A stretch of 64,000 bases of DNA, taken from the NCBI GenBank assembly GCA_027922465.2, contig BQMF02000793.1, positions 45,135 through 109,134 on the forward strand. Reading direction: 5' to 3'. How positions within the stretch are numbered: the stretch's first letter is position 1; each line of letters begins with the position of its first letter. Shown here in pieces: positions 24,558 to 34,924 of this stretch. This DNA comes from Turritopsis dohrnii (lineage: Eukaryota; Cnidaria; Hydrozoa; Anthoathecata; Oceaniidae). The translations under genes were made by a program, and so were the position numbers. Below the pieces are notes generated by a model that was given only the letters and a program-made list of their open reading frames with translations, searched no databases and had not been told where the DNA came from.

Positions 24558-26018
24558 ATGGCGGACGTGAATGTTGATTTGAACGCGGAAACGCCCATTT
24601 CTGGATTTTTTGCTGAGAAAGCTGTTATAGAATCTATTAAATCCATACTAAGAAAGAAGAAACGTGTAGATGAAGATAGAATTATCTTAGAAACGAAGAA
24701 TTTGAGTCCTTCAAAGGTTACTTCAACTTTAAATAAACTTGTTGAGTCTGGTTGTCTGTTAAAAGTAAACAAACGTAGCCATGATACTTTTCGTATTAGT
24801 GATTGCACATTGTATAACACTGAAGTTAATGAGGCTTTGTATGATGATGATTGTATTGGTGCTTTGGATGATGAGGATTGTTTGGAGAAAGAATCTAGCA
24901 AAGACTGTTTTGTTGATGATAACTTTTTAAATAATGAGTTAAAAGAGTTAGAAAAAATGGATGTTTTTCAAGATGTTGTAAAGATTGTTGCAGATTTAAA
25001 AGAGTACTTTTCATACGAAGTAAGTAAATTAAAAAGTACATTATCCAACGATCTTGTGAATCAATTAAAAGAGGAAAATGAGTTTCTAAAGAAAGAAGTG
25101 AAAGAGTGTACAGCGATAATCAGGGACGTTCTGTCACATAAAACATCTGTTATCCAAGGTAAAGACTCCAAAAATAGTGAGTGGAGCGATGTTAAGGAAA
25201 ATGAATGGAACATCGTACATAACGGTCCATCTGGTACTTTTAAAAAGTCAAGCAATATATCTTTCACTCACCAAAATAAATTTTATCAACTGAGACATCA
25301 ACTTCCTGAAGAAAATGGTGAAGATTTTCAAAGTACTAATAGTCATCCTTATAAAAAGGTCTTTGGGAAGAAATATTTCAGTGAAAACTTTAGAAAAAAT
25401 AACCGTCGTCCAAATCCTGTTGTAAATCCTTATCCAGAACGTAACAGGACTTTTAATGAAAACAAAAATGATGTCCAGCGTAGCTGCGTTCGCATTATCT
25501 CTGATAGTATACCTAAAGGCATAAGAGTTCGAAACATGTTTAGTCGTCTTCCAAATGTTCATTTGAAACTGAAAAGCTTTCCCGGAGCCACTATTAAAAA
25601 TTTGGATCATTATGCAAAGCCAACTCTTTTAGAAGATAAACCAGATGTTGTTCTTATTCACGTTGGTATCAATAATCTCCTAAATCATGTGCTTTCGAAT
25701 GCTTCGGATGAAGAAATTTCAGACGATATCATAGGCGTTGGAAGCAATTGTGAAGATGTCAAGCAGGTGATTATCTCTGGTATTGTCACATGCTCCAAAA
25801 TTAACCCCAGCAGAATTAGATGCATCAATGGTTTACTTATGGAAAAATGCAAAAAGTATGGCTTTATCTTTGTTGACAATAGTAACATTGAAAGTGTCAA
25901 TTTATGGAAGGATGGGTTGCATTTATCTTACAATGGTAAGAACATTTTAATGCACAATTATATACGAGTTTTGAATAATTTTTTACGACCAAGCCTGGAT
26001 TTGGAAGCCTATACATAA
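24558..26018 (+). CDS. CR1-like LINE ORF1: winged-helix-like, coiled coil and SGNH esterase
   Basis: 486 codons start at an ATG in the good context caagATGgcg. Residues about 15-80 (KRVDEDRIILETKNLSPSKV, NKLVESGCLLKV) look like a winged-helix fold. An acidic stretch is followed by a predicted coiled coil (about residues 135-190, LKEENEFLKKEVKEC). The C-terminal third is an SGNH/GDSL-type esterase: RIISDSIPKG holds the nucleophile Ser block, VVLIHVGINNLL the G-x-N block, and DGLHLSYNGK the D-x-x-H block. ORF1 esterases are known in CR1-type LINEs and are thought to help RNP assembly or membrane contact. The frame has no damage. ORF2 follows in an overlapping frame. Confidence 0.85.
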   Translation: MADVNVDLNAETPISGFFAEKAVIESIKSILRKKKRVDEDRIILETKNLSPSKVTSTLNKLVESGCLLKVNKRSHDTFRISDCTLYNTEVNEALYDDDCIGALDDEDCLEKESSKDCFVDDNFLNNELKELEKMDVFQDVVKIVADLKEYFSYEVSKLKSTLSNDLVNQLKEENEFLKKEVKECTAIIRDVLSHKTSVIQGKDSKNSEWSDVKENEWNIVHNGPSGTFKKSSNISFTHQNKFYQLRHQLPEENGEDFQSTNSHPYKKVFGKKYFSENFRKNNRRPNPVVNPYPERNRTFNENKNDVQRSCVRIISDSIPKGIRVRNMFSRLPNVHLKLKSFPGATIKNLDHYAKPTLLEDKPDVVLIHVGINNLLNHVLSNASDEEISDDIIGVGSNCEDVKQVIISGIVTCSKINPSRIRCINGLLMEKCKKYGFIFVDNSNIESVNLWKDGLHLSYNGKNILMHNYIRVLNNFLRPSLDLEAYT

Positions 26019-26020
26019 AT

Positions 26021-29000
26021 AATCTGCATAAAACCCAAGATAGTGAATGTGATTACCCTAGTAATTTATATATTGATATTGCTACCAATAACACGTTACA
26101 AAGATTAATTTCTCTGAGAAACAAATATTTAGCAAATCCCCTCATTGGATATTTAAACATAAACAGTCTTAGAAATAAAATTGAAGATGTAAAAATAATC
26201 TTCCAAAAAGTTTCCCCAGATTATTTTGTAATCGCCGAAACTAAATTAGATGAGTCTTTTCCAAACGCTCAATATCTTGTAAACAATTACGAAATTAGAA
26301 CTAGGAAAGATAGAAACAAGTATGGTGGAGGTCTTATTGAATATGTTAAAAAAGGCATTATCTGCAGATCCTTTGAAATTCCTCATCTACCAGGAAATGA
26401 AATTATATGTTCGGAGATAAAAATCAAAAATAAATCCTGGATGATAGTCAGTGCCTACAGACCACCTTCAACCTCAAATTTAAAGCATTTCTTCGAAAAT
26501 TTGGAAGAGATTCTCAATAAAGTTTTTACAAAGTGTGACAATATTATTGTTCTTGGAGATTTGAATATTGATACATATAACAAAAAGGATATAGGCCTAA
26601 AATACTTACTTTCACTTTGTGATACTTTCAATTTAAAAAATTTGATTAAAGAAAAGACGTGTTTTGCTAGTTCTAATGGTACCTCTATTGATGTAATTTT
26701 AACAAATAAATCCCAATCACTTCAAAATACTTTTGTAACTGAAACAGGCTTGAGTGATCACCATCTGATGATTTCAACTTTTTTAAAGTCTCAAATAGTA
26801 CGTTTGAAGCCCAAAAAAATAATATACCGAAAGTATAAAAATTTCAATTCGGCCGCATTTCTGAAAGATGTAAAGGATGCTAATTTTGAAAGTTCATCTA
26901 ATAATCCAGACACTATATATGAAAATCTCGTTTCAAAATTTCGCGCCATCGTAGATAAGCATGCACCCATGAAACAAAAAACTGTGCGGGGCAATGAAGC
27001 TCCTTTTATGAATAAAGAACTAAAAAAAGCCATCTACACAAGGTCAAGATTAAAGAATAAATACAACAAAGAACCAACAACGGACAACTTCATAAATTAT
27101 AAAAGACAAAGAAATAAATGTGTAAATCTACGTAAAAAAGCAATTAAGCGCTATTTTAAAAATGTTACAGAAACAAATACTGTAAATAAAAAAGGCTTTT
27201 GGAAAACAATAAAACCTTTCATAACAAATAAATGTGGTTTCGATAATGTTAATATCTCGATTGTCAAAGATCAAAACGTAATAACTGATGAACAAGAGCT
27301 AGCAAACATATTTAATGACCATTACATAAATATAGTCGAAAAATGTAGTGGTCATAAGCCAAACTCTATAGATTTTGAACGAATTGAAAATAAAGAACGT
27401 GTTATTGATAACATTATCAAAAAATTCGAAAACCATCCCAGTGTTCTGAGAATTAAAGAATCTTTTACAGTGACGGATGAATTTGTTTTTAAGGAAATAT
27501 GTGAGGAAGATGTTAAAAATGTTTTTAATGAAGTTAACCCAAGGGCATCAGCTGGTGAAGATCAAATACCACCAAAGCTTTCTCTCTTAGCAACTGAATA
27601 CCTTTCAAAACCTTTAACAAATGCTATCAATTGCAGCATAAGAAACAATAAATTCCCCGGTAAGGCAAAAATTGCAACAGTCACACCACTAGACAAAGGA
27701 GGGAAGGATAAATATAGTATTACAAACTTTAGGCCGGTGAGTGTTCTTAATTTCTTTTCAAAAATTTATGAAAAAGTAATTAAAAAGCAGCTAATAATAT
27801 TTATTGAAAATAAGTTGTCTCGTTTTCTGTCGGCATACAGAAAAAACTACAGCACACAACACGTTTTGCTAAGATTAATTGAGGAATGGAAAGAGAAGTT
27901 AGATTTGGATTATTTTGTTGGTGCAGTCATGATGGATCTTTCAAAAGCATTTGATTGCATTCCTCATGACCTCATCATTGCTAAGCTGCATGCATATGGA
28001 CTACATAAGGACGCCCTTCAGTTCATACTTTCATATCTAACTAATAGAAAACAGAGTACACGTGTCAATGGCGTTTTCAGCCTTTTTCAGTTAATCATAT
28101 CAGGTGTTCCCCAAGGCTCGATTCTGGGGCCAATAATTTTTAACATCTTCATCAATGATCTATTTTACTTTATTGATAAATGTAGGCTGCACAATTATGC
28201 CGATGATAACAGCCTTTCCGCGCATTCAAATTCGATAAATAATTTAATCAACATTTTGGAGGTAGAATCCAACATAGCTCTATTATGGTTGAAAAATAAC
28301 AAAATGATTGCGAACCCTGAAAAATTTCAAGCTATTTTGTTAAGTAAGGGCAGAGACGATTACACTTCATCAACAATTAAAATAGGTGATAAAATGATCA
28401 AGACAGAATCAAATGTCAAACTTCTAGGTATAAAAATTGACCATAAACTAAAATTCGATTCACATGTTAAGCTTTTATGTCAAAAAGCCTCAGCGCAATT
28501 AAATGCATTGTACAGATTGAAAAATCAACTGTCCTTCAAAGCGAAGCAGCTACTAGTTAATAGCTTTGTATACAGCAACTTTAACTATTGTCCGCTAATA
28601 TGGCATTTTTCATCTGCAAAATCGCTATTAAAAGTGAATAAAATACATAAACGTGCCATGTGTTTTCTAAACTACCAAGACAACCAAACAGCTTCAAACT
28701 TAAGGTATATTTATCAAAATGAAAATTTTATGACAGTTATACGATTACAATATCTTTGTAAAGAGGTTTTTAAATGTCTAATTGGCATTAGCCCAAAGTA
28801 TATGGAAAACATATTTAATTTGAAAAGATCCACAAGATGCAATCGTAAAAAGAATGAAAATAACTTGGTTGTACCTAAGGTGAAAACATCTACATTTGGA
28901 ACAAAAAGCATTAGGTCTTTAGCCCCAAAAGTCTGGAACAACTTACCATACCACATAAAATCATTGACAAATATCTCCGAATTCAAAAAGCAGATAAAAC

Positions 29001-29044
29001 AATGGGATGGGAAATTATGTCATTGTATACAATGCAAATTTTGA
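26021..29044 (+). CDS. CR1-like LINE ORF2: APE endonuclease and reverse transcriptase
   Basis: The ORF2 frame is open before the ORF1 stop and has no ATG until 26441 (MIVSAYRPPS), although conserved endonuclease sequence begins by 26144 (IGYLNINSLRNKIEDVK, FVIAETKLDESF). It is therefore probably translated by frameshift or re-initiation from ORF1. The endonuclease continues IIVLGDLNID and GLSDHHLM. The reverse transcriptase has FRPVSVLNFFSKIYEKVI, MMDLSKAFDCIPHDL, GVPQGSILGPIIFNIF and NYADDNS (codons at 28196-28207), followed by the C-terminal domain (SLAPKVWNNLPYHIKS). About 1,008 codons without a stop and all catalytic residues present: possibly an active copy. The 3' tail is acaa repeats ending near 29271. 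Confidence 0.9.
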   Translation, partial: NLHKTQDSECDYPSNLYIDIATNNTLQRLISLRNKYLANPLIGYLNINSLRNKIEDVKIIFQKVSPDYFVIAETKLDESFPNAQYLVNNYEIRTRKDRNKYGGGLIEYVKKGIICRSFEIPHLPGNEIICSEIKIKNKSWMIVSAYRPPSTSNLKHFFENLEEILNKVFTKCDNIIVLGDLNIDTYNKKDIGLKYLLSLCDTFNLKNLIKEKTCFASSNGTSIDVILTNKSQSLQNTFVTETGLSDHHLMISTFLKSQIVRLKPKKIIYRKYKNFNSAAFLKDVKDANFESSSNNPDTIYENLVSKFRAIVDKHAPMKQKTVRGNEAPFMNKELKKAIYTRSRLKNKYNKEPTTDNFINYKRQRNKCVNLRKKAIKRYFKNVTETNTVNKKGFWKTIKPFITNKCGFDNVNISIVKDQNVITDEQELANIFNDHYINIVEKCSGHKPNSIDFERIENKERVIDNIIKKFENHPSVLRIKESFTVTDEFVFKEICEEDVKNVFNEVNPRASAGEDQIPPKLSLLATEYLSKPLTNAINCSIRNNKFPGKAKIATVTPLDKGGKDKYSITNFRPVSVLNFFSKIYEKVIKKQLIIFIENKLSRFLSAYRKNYSTQHVLLRLIEEWKEKLDLDYFVGAVMMDLSKAFDCIPHDLIIAKLHAYGLHKDALQFILSYLTNRKQSTRVNGVFSLFQLIISGVPQGSILGPIIFNIFINDLFYFIDKCRLHNYADDNSLSAHSNSINNLINILEVESNIALLWLKNNKMIANPEKFQAILLSKGRDDYTSSTIKIGDKMIKTESNVKLLGIKIDHKLKFDSHVKLLCQKASAQLNALYRLKNQLSFKAKQLLVNSFVYSNFNYCPLIWHFSSAKSLLKVNKIHKRAMCFLNYQDNQTASNLRYIYQNENFMTVIRLQYLCKEVFKCLIGISPKYMENIFNLKRSTRCNRKKNENNLVVPKVKTSTFGTKSIRSLAPKVWNNLPYHIKSLTNISEFKKQIKQWDGKLCHCIQCKF

Positions 29045-29271
29045 AGGCATACTTGTGTAACCTAATGTTCAATATATGTAATATATATTTATTTTTTTGT
29101 AGTTGTTCTTGTTTTTTGCTTCTTGTTTTGTATTGTTTTTTCATTATATATTTTTTTAATTTATATATTTATTCATTTTTGTTTAGTCGGTATGGATTAG
29201 TTCTTTAATGTATAAAAAACTACACTATGTAACACCGACTTTAAATAAATATACAAACAAACAAACAAACT
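29045..29271 (+). mobile_element. 3' UTR and ACAA-repeat tail of the LINE
   Basis: About 200 T-rich bases follow the ORF2 stop. After cgactttaaataaatatac comes the repeat caaacaaacaaacaaac, which marks the 3' end. Confidence 0.7.
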
Positions 29272-29762
29272 TGGTTTATGCAATGAGAAATCACAACTTC
29301 CAGAAATATTTTGTAAAATCGACGAACGGGAGATCCGATAATATTAGAAAATGTTTCAAAGCTTTTTACCAATGAAATGTAAAATTTTTTGCTACTTAAA
29401 AGAAAGATATAATAGTTGTTTTTGTAAAATTAAAAAAAAACTGACAAGTTTGAAACTTTTATATCAATATTTACGAATACACTATTAATATTTACCCCCG
29501 TCATTTCTTCCCGCCACGCGCGAAATCGAAATTCAAGGACGTCTTAAATAAGCATTAAAAACGTCTTTCCAAGTCCTCGTTTAAAACATGAATTCGACAG
29601 CATTGCTAAAACGATAATAAGACGTCTTCAAAACGTCTTATTCTAAGACGTCTTCTGAAGACGCATTATGGGCGTTTTAAATGCGCATTATCAAGATACG
29701 TCTTATGAAGACCTGATTAAGACGAATTAAAGACGTCTTCAAAACGTCTTGTGCCGGCTGGG

Positions 29763-30689
29763 ATAGAATTCTTGAAGAAAATCGGATAAATGAGGAGAAT
29801 GACAACGCACTGCAGATATTGGAACTGACGTTACTGACATCGTCGATAGCAATGAAACCGTTGATAAAGAAATTAATGCCCTTAAAGGAGCATCAAAACT
29901 AAGAAGATGCAAAAACTTTGCTGCGGCAATATGTTGCCTAGGAGAAAGTTCTTTGTTAATAAATCGTTCCAATAACTTCTTGCCATCAGCTGGGAAAACA
30001 GCTAGTAGATTTCGATTCTTCTGAGCCAATTGCATTTCTGTCAAATCGAGTGTGACTGGGAACTTCGTAAGTTCTTTGAAATGAATGCGTGACTCTCGGA
30101 TAATCTTTTCGGTTTCTTTTTGCTTGGATATTGGTATATCGTCAGACTTTTGAGGATATGCGAGAAAACATCTATCGAAACGGCGATGAAGGGTATTTTG
30201 TAAATCGGTACGTATGGAAGGCTCAACTGTTTTTATGTTACAATGTTTCTGGTGAATGCCAACCTTCGTTGCATCGCAAGCCAGAACTTTAGGAGTAAAT
30301 CCACACCAATGACACGGGGTACGAAATTCACGACTTTGACTAGAAGCCCACGAAAAAAATAACTTCCGAAATGTTTTTGCTGACATAAACAATCTAGGGG
30401 ATTGGTGGCGGATGTACGTTTTGTTCATTAGAGAACAAAATGCGTTGAAGTTGCACTTCATTTCTGTTACCATATCGATAAATTCCCAGCAGACCTCATC
30501 ACCGATACAAACTAATCCGGAAATGAGGTAAATATTTTCACAAGTACCATTCCAACTGATCGTGCATGTTTTATTCCGGCAAATAATGGAAAAGACACTC
30601 ACGGAAATACACGCAAGCTTCGTGTACAATGTTGTAACGCAATCAAATTGGTATAGGAATTGCCCAGTTCCGTCTTTTGGCCAAGGGAG
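29763..30689 (-). pseudogene. KDZ-like gene exon, cut by a transposon at its 3' side
   Basis: It starts LPWPKDGTGQFLYQFDC after tttag. Recognisable parts are MVTEMKCNFNAFCSLMNKTY, FSWASSQSREFRTPCHWCGF and PKVLACDATKVGIHQKH, whose Asp (codon at 30273-30275) is the likely first catalytic acid. Coding stops abruptly at HLSDFLQEFY where the CCCAGCCGGC element begins. The frame picks up exactly at the other end of the element (22703). Confidence 0.72.
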
Positions 30690-30771
30690 CTAAATTATAA
30701 AAGCTTGTCAATGATAAAACACGAAAACTAAATACATAAATGATACATATTAAAGCTTGGACTACATTTAC

Positions 30772-30963
30772 CTTGCATTCACAGACTTCTGTTTTACAGC
30801 TCGGAAACATTGACACATGGAAATCGGAATTTTTAATTTTGTATATATACGTTTGTCGATCTAGGCAATTTTTAATTAACTGGTCATCGAAAGGATCATT
30901 ACCAACTTTGCGCTGGTATGGTGAATAAAATCTCCAAAAGCCATCAGATTTGATTAAATGGAA
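30772..30963 (-). pseudogene. KDZ-like gene exon
   Basis: It encodes FHLIKSDGFWRFYSPYQRK through FPSCKTEVCECK and ends at a gtaaat donor. The acceptor could be at 30970, 30966 or 30963. The last keeps the frame with the preceding exon. Confidence 0.6.
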
Positions 30964-31103
30964 CTCTCCGCTGAAGAAAGAAACAAATATTCAATATAGC
31001 AAGGTTCATATATATGTACTTCTGTTTCTTTTTCTCTTTACCGTCCCTTCTATTCACAAACTTTTATAAATGAAAACATCAGCTGGGCAACATGAAAACT
31101 TAC

Positions 31104-31580
31104 TTCGTTGAATTCATCGGAAACATTCCTTTCATCGCCATCTTCTTCTAGAAATTCATTGAGACATTCTTCGTTGTTATCATCATCATCATCATCACCG
31201 ATATTAGCATCATCAACATCTGATTCACGTACCTCATCGGCATTACACGTTTGCAGCATAGCATATTCATTTTTGCGAAAGTCCAGATGGCATTTAAGGA
31301 ATTTAAGATGCGGACACAGCGTAGTACATGCATTAAGTTGAATGATGTTTTTCTTCTTACTGAACTGACTCTGGCAAATTCCAGAGCAACACTTAACATA
31401 TACTTGGTTGTTTGATTTCGATTTAAACATGTGCTCAAACTCAACATCGAAACCAACACACACAGAAAACTTCTCAATATCTGCGTAGGTTGATGGCAAG
31501 TTAACAACCGGTTCTTTTGCAGTATCGATACCAGTTTTTATTTTTTTGACTAACAAGCTATCTGAGATGCTTTCAACATT
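31104..31580 (-). pseudogene. KDZ-like gene exon with cysteine cluster and acidic run
   Basis: 159 codons lie between catag and gtaagt. The first half has a second cysteine cluster (KCCSGICQSQF, CTTLCPHLKFLKCHLD). The second half is a long acidic segment with six consecutive Asp, ending DEFNE. Confidence 0.65.
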
Positions 31581-31664
31581 CTATGAAAAATTAAATTACC
31601 GTTAGTATAAACACCGTTGTTATGACATTACAATTTCTAGATCCTCTATATACTACCATCTTAC

Positions 31665-31838
31665 CATGTCATGAATTTCTGCAAAAAACCTACAATTACA
31701 ACAAGTAATCCCTTCCCAATCATTTTCACCGAAATTAACAAACACTGTTGACATCAACGTTCTATATGTTTCACATGTACAAGTGTATGTCATTCTACCT
31801 TCCATCATTGTCTTTGTTACTATCACGTATTCATTAAA
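31665..31838 (-). pseudogene. KDZ-like gene exon with CxC cysteine cluster
   Basis: It encodes 58 residues (FNEYVIVTKTMMEGRMTYTC... to FFAEIHDM) with CTC and CCNC cysteine groups typical of the zinc clusters that accompany KDZ transposases. It is bounded by tttgcag and gtaaga in phase 0. Confidence 0.65.
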
Positions 31839-31932
31839 CTGCAAAAAAGAAAGTAGAAATATAAAACATATTTAGAGGACTGATAAAGTTACAACCAATG
31901 TAACAGTTTTTAAAAGCATATTATATTGCCAC

Positions 31933-32587
31933 CTTAAAATTTCCGGATTCCGAGTTGTAATCATTCATAACCACAATTTCATCGTTAGGTAACTTCACTC
32001 GCCATAGTAGAGTTCCATCCCCAATGAGGTTGCTTTTAAAGGAATTGTAGATAGATTGGGTACCAACTGTTGTTTGGATTTTCATTGTGTCATACTCTTC
32101 ATCTGTTATTCCAAGGAAGTCTAGCAAATCATTTGAGTTAAGTTTGACACGTTTTCGAGGATTTACTGATGTTCGTTCCAACGAAAAGTGATGCAAATTG
32201 ACTGGAACAATATTTTACTTGTTAGCATCCACAAAAGAAAGAATAGTTTTTAAGTGAGCTCTTATCTTATCTATTTCACTACTTTCATTGTCAAGTTCTA
32301 AAATCCTACTATGAACAGTAGTCATAATCTGGTTGCGTGGTGATTTTCCTTTAGGTAGGAAATGCTCTTCCTTTTTGACTCCGTGTGCTTTACTTGAAGC
32401 CCAATGATGATAATTAGGGCATGAAGATAACACGAAAAACTGTGGCTCTACAGAAAGAAATTCAACATCTTTGAATTTTTCGACTGCACCATTAATAGAA
32501 AGTTGATTAAGATGTGGATCTAGCATGTAATCCTTTATTTTTCTGCCCCACAAAAGAGAATCCCCAAGATTGTGCAACTTGAAATAA
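31933..32587 (-). pseudogene. KDZ-like gene exon with internal stop
   Basis: One continuous frame of about 218 codons (YFKLHNLGDSLLWGRKI to NSESGNFK) is cut by a single TAA at 32215-32217. Upstream and downstream parts are in the same frame, so this is a nonsense change and not an intron. A GT..AG reading here would give a 17-base intron, which is implausible. The middle carries a basic PRKRVKLNS stretch like a nuclear signal. Confidence 0.62.
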
Positions 32588-32664
32588 CTAAAACAAAATG
32601 AATTAATTAGATGGAAAGAGGCTAGCAGGTTTCATACCAAAGCTAATAAGTTTATAAAGCTCAC

Positions 32665-32854
32665 TAGTTATCAGCACTACAACTGTCCTTTGAATAACGG
32701 GACATTCGTTTGCAAAACACCACATAACCAAGTGCATATTCATCAAATTGTTTCTGGGTTGTAGCATGGGCAAGTGGTAAATGTTTTGACACTGATGTTT
32801 TATTGTGCTGAGTTATATTTTTAAACATAAGTGAATTTTTGGCAGGTGTAGTAT
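32665..32854 (-). pseudogene. KDZ-like gene exon
   Basis: The exon lies between tttag and gtgagc and encodes TTPAKNSLMFKNITQHNK through SKDSCSADN. The split tyrosine codon at its end is completed by the first base of the exon at 32587. Confidence 0.6.
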
Positions 32855-32958
32855 CTAAAAAAAGTAAAGCCACTGAATAAGATGATTTATAGTGAAGACA
32901 TAAGAAAAGATCATAGCATTGGAACCAGAAGATAGAGAATATAATCCTTTTTACTAAC

Positions 32959-33122
32959 CAGGTTTCAAATTTTTACGATGTTGTAATGTTGCTGCAATGT
33001 CCCAGTCATTGAAAATATGCATAATATAACATTCTTGAATATTAAACTTTTTAATTAAATCTGCAAATAAACATTTCCAATTGCTTTGGAGAAACTGTTT
33101 CAAAACACCAAATTCAAAACAC
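32959..33122 (-). pseudogene. KDZ-like gene exon
   Basis: The exon lies between cttcag and gttagt and encodes CFEFGVLKQFLQSNWKCLF through QHRKNLKP. It ends with one base of a codon that makes Asp with the following exon. Confidence 0.6.
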
Positions 33123-33198
33123 CTGAAGAGAAAATAATACAATAAAGATATGATTTGAAAGCAAGAAGATATTTGTATTTTTAAAGTTCTTCACATAC

Positions 33199-33454
33199 CT
33201 CAAATATAAAATAACTTGTCCATTCAAATTAAACACCAGTGGTATACAGTAGAGAATTCCATCAGTACAATTTGGATATGAAGCTAGTAACAATATCTGC
33301 TTTTCAACAACTAACATATGTGGAGTTCCCAACGTATGCTTTTTAGATGGATCTTCAAGGAATATGGTCAAAGTAATTGACTGGTGGATGTGTTTTTCGT
33401 AGTTTGCAGCTTCCAGTGAATTTAAAAGCAAAGCAGAAAATCTTTCAACACTTT
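33199..33454 (-). pseudogene. KDZ-like gene exon
   Basis: It starts after catag, ends before gtatgt and encodes SVERFSALLLNSLEAANYEK through to NGQVILYL. No cysteine cluster yet. Phase 2 at its end matches the next exon, giving R at the junction. Confidence 0.6.
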
Positions 33455-33549
33455 CTATGAAAAAGAAAAATACATAATAATGCACATTCATAAACATTTA
33501 TGCCAACAATGTTATATATTGTCAGTTGAATATAAATGAACATACTAAC

Positions 33550-33609
33550 CATTATTTGTAGACAAATGTAGCATACTGCTTTGCTGCAAATGATCATCTT
33601 CTGTATGCT
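33550..33609 (-). pseudogene. KDZ-like gene, earliest confident exon
   Basis: This 60-base exon encodes EHTEDDHLQQSSMLHLSTNN between ttag and gttagt. It starts with two bases of a split codon and ends with one, which joins in phase to the exon at 33454. Confidence 0.5.
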
Positions 33610-33831
33610 CTAAATTGTTTAAAATAAGTGTAAGATACCAATCTAATTGCATTGAATTTCAGAAAGGGATGCATAGTAGACAGTCTGCTACATTATCTTT
33701 AAGATAGTATGTTATTAAAAATTCATCAATTTCATGAAAATATTTTGACTGAAGGAATAGACATTCGTGGAGGAGTAGGTAGTACCATCGATGCATGCCA
33801 TACTTGTTGATGATGTGTTTTGCTGATCCAT

Positions 33832-34924
33832 TGTCCTAACCAACTATCTCAGGTTCCAAACCAATAGACTAAAGCAAATCATAACAAGATCATAACAGAC
33901 ATTAATCAAAATGTTATAAATTAAAAATTTAAAGGATTTATTATGGTTTCAGAATTATCTTCCTTAGTGTTATATCATGAATACAATGAATGATATTTAC
34001 ATAAAGTAATATCATTAACTACACATTTACATACACATCTGTCACAAATTACAAGTCAATTTGTCTTTATAAGCAGTCAAAGTGTTTCCTCTTAAAAAAT
34101 AGAGACAGACAGCCTGTATGATTATCTGTGACGCATTGTTTGTAACTTCGATATATATTTTTCTGATCATGGGTTTTCTCCAAATACCAACAAAAGATAA
34201 TCACAAAGCTATTAGTTATATATAAAACAAATTTCTAACCATGATTAAGGAAGTTAAAGGTTAAAGATTTCTCTATTTTCCTGAAGAAATTTGTCCATTG
34301 GTGAAATGTTTGGTATATATGCCAAATGAAACTTAGGAACTAATAAAATAAATTTAGAAAGTCATTCATAACAAAGTAAAAACAAAATTAAAAAAGTAAA
34401 TCAACATCTCTGTACAATTTCCTTGCTACGCTGTATCCAGTCTGGCAGTTGTACAGTCCTGTAAGGTAAAATGTGTGTACTAAACTAGGTAAGCACTATA
34501 TTCAAAACCTTATTACCACATTTTTAGTTTCAAACATATATATAAGCCTTTAGTTAGAAATTATCTTTTTAAAGAGCAACAAGATAACATTATTTAACAC
34601 AACTCGAGAACTCACAGTGATTGCTATCTGACAATGACTAATTACTTTGATGAGTCTACATGGAAATTTGTTTGAACTTGGAAAATGTCAGAATAAGAGT
34701 ACTTACCATTAAACTAGTTCCAGTTAATGTTTTTTTCTGTTTCTTTTGCCACCGTCCCTACCGAAAAAAGGAAGAGCAAATACGATCATATACAAATTGT
34801 CACATGTTCAAAAAATGAACATGTTTTTAATAACAAACACATTCCTCACAACTTAACTTACTATGTGGCATTTTGCTTGGTTATCATCAGCAAATAGTAT
34901 ATAAGCCATAAGGCTAATTATTAG
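33832..34924. other. No gene recognised
   Basis: AT-rich DNA upstream of the KDZ-like gene, where its promoter would be expected. No core promoter motif stood out. Confidence 0.35.

Larger units (their letters stand above)
22704..29762. mobile_element. DNA element with CCCAGCCGGC ends and AT target duplication
   Basis: The left end is cccagccggcaaaaagacgt and the right end is acgtcttgtgccggctggg, inverse over about 10 bases and then less exactly. AT flanks both ends (22702-22703 and 29763-29764), and the host gene is in frame across the gap once the element and one AT are left out. The left arm (to about 23010) is a large hairpin: gtttaagacggatttaagac near 22957 pairs with its inverse near 22755. 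It is dense in aagacgtctt palindromes, as is the right arm (29537-29750). The interior carries no transposase that I can see, but holds a full CR1-like LINE. The superfamily is not certain. Confidence 0.8.
21952..33609 (-). pseudogene. KDZ-type transposase-like (HMGXB3-like) multi-exon gene, broken
   Basis: Ten exons can be chained on the minus strand with GT..AG introns and consistent phases: 33609-33550, 33454-33199, 33122-32959, 32854-32665, 32587-31933, 31838-31665, 31580-31104, about 30963-30772, 30689-29763 and 22703-21952. The protein has cysteine clusters in the middle, a CDATK acidic motif, and a C-terminal block with YDFACGLEEYC, RFYHDIFHGF and CEQFNSYLQ. That is the D..D..E arrangement of Kyakuja-Dileera-Zisupton transposases, and of the HMGXB3-like host genes related to them. 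It is inactivated by a TAA at 32215-32217, a frameshift near 22550, a TGA at 22402-22404, and a 7-kb transposon between the last two exon blocks. An ATG at 33831 (MDQQNTSSTSMACID) may start exon 1, but its donor is uncertain. Confidence 0.7.

Noticed and set aside
24518..24901. 127-codon minus-strand frame
   Set aside because: Antisense shadow of the LINE ORF1, which has strong domain support.
32197..32215. A 17-base intron between two exon-like frames of the KDZ-like gene
   Set aside because: Far too short to splice. Both sides are in the same frame, so a TAA nonsense change is simpler.
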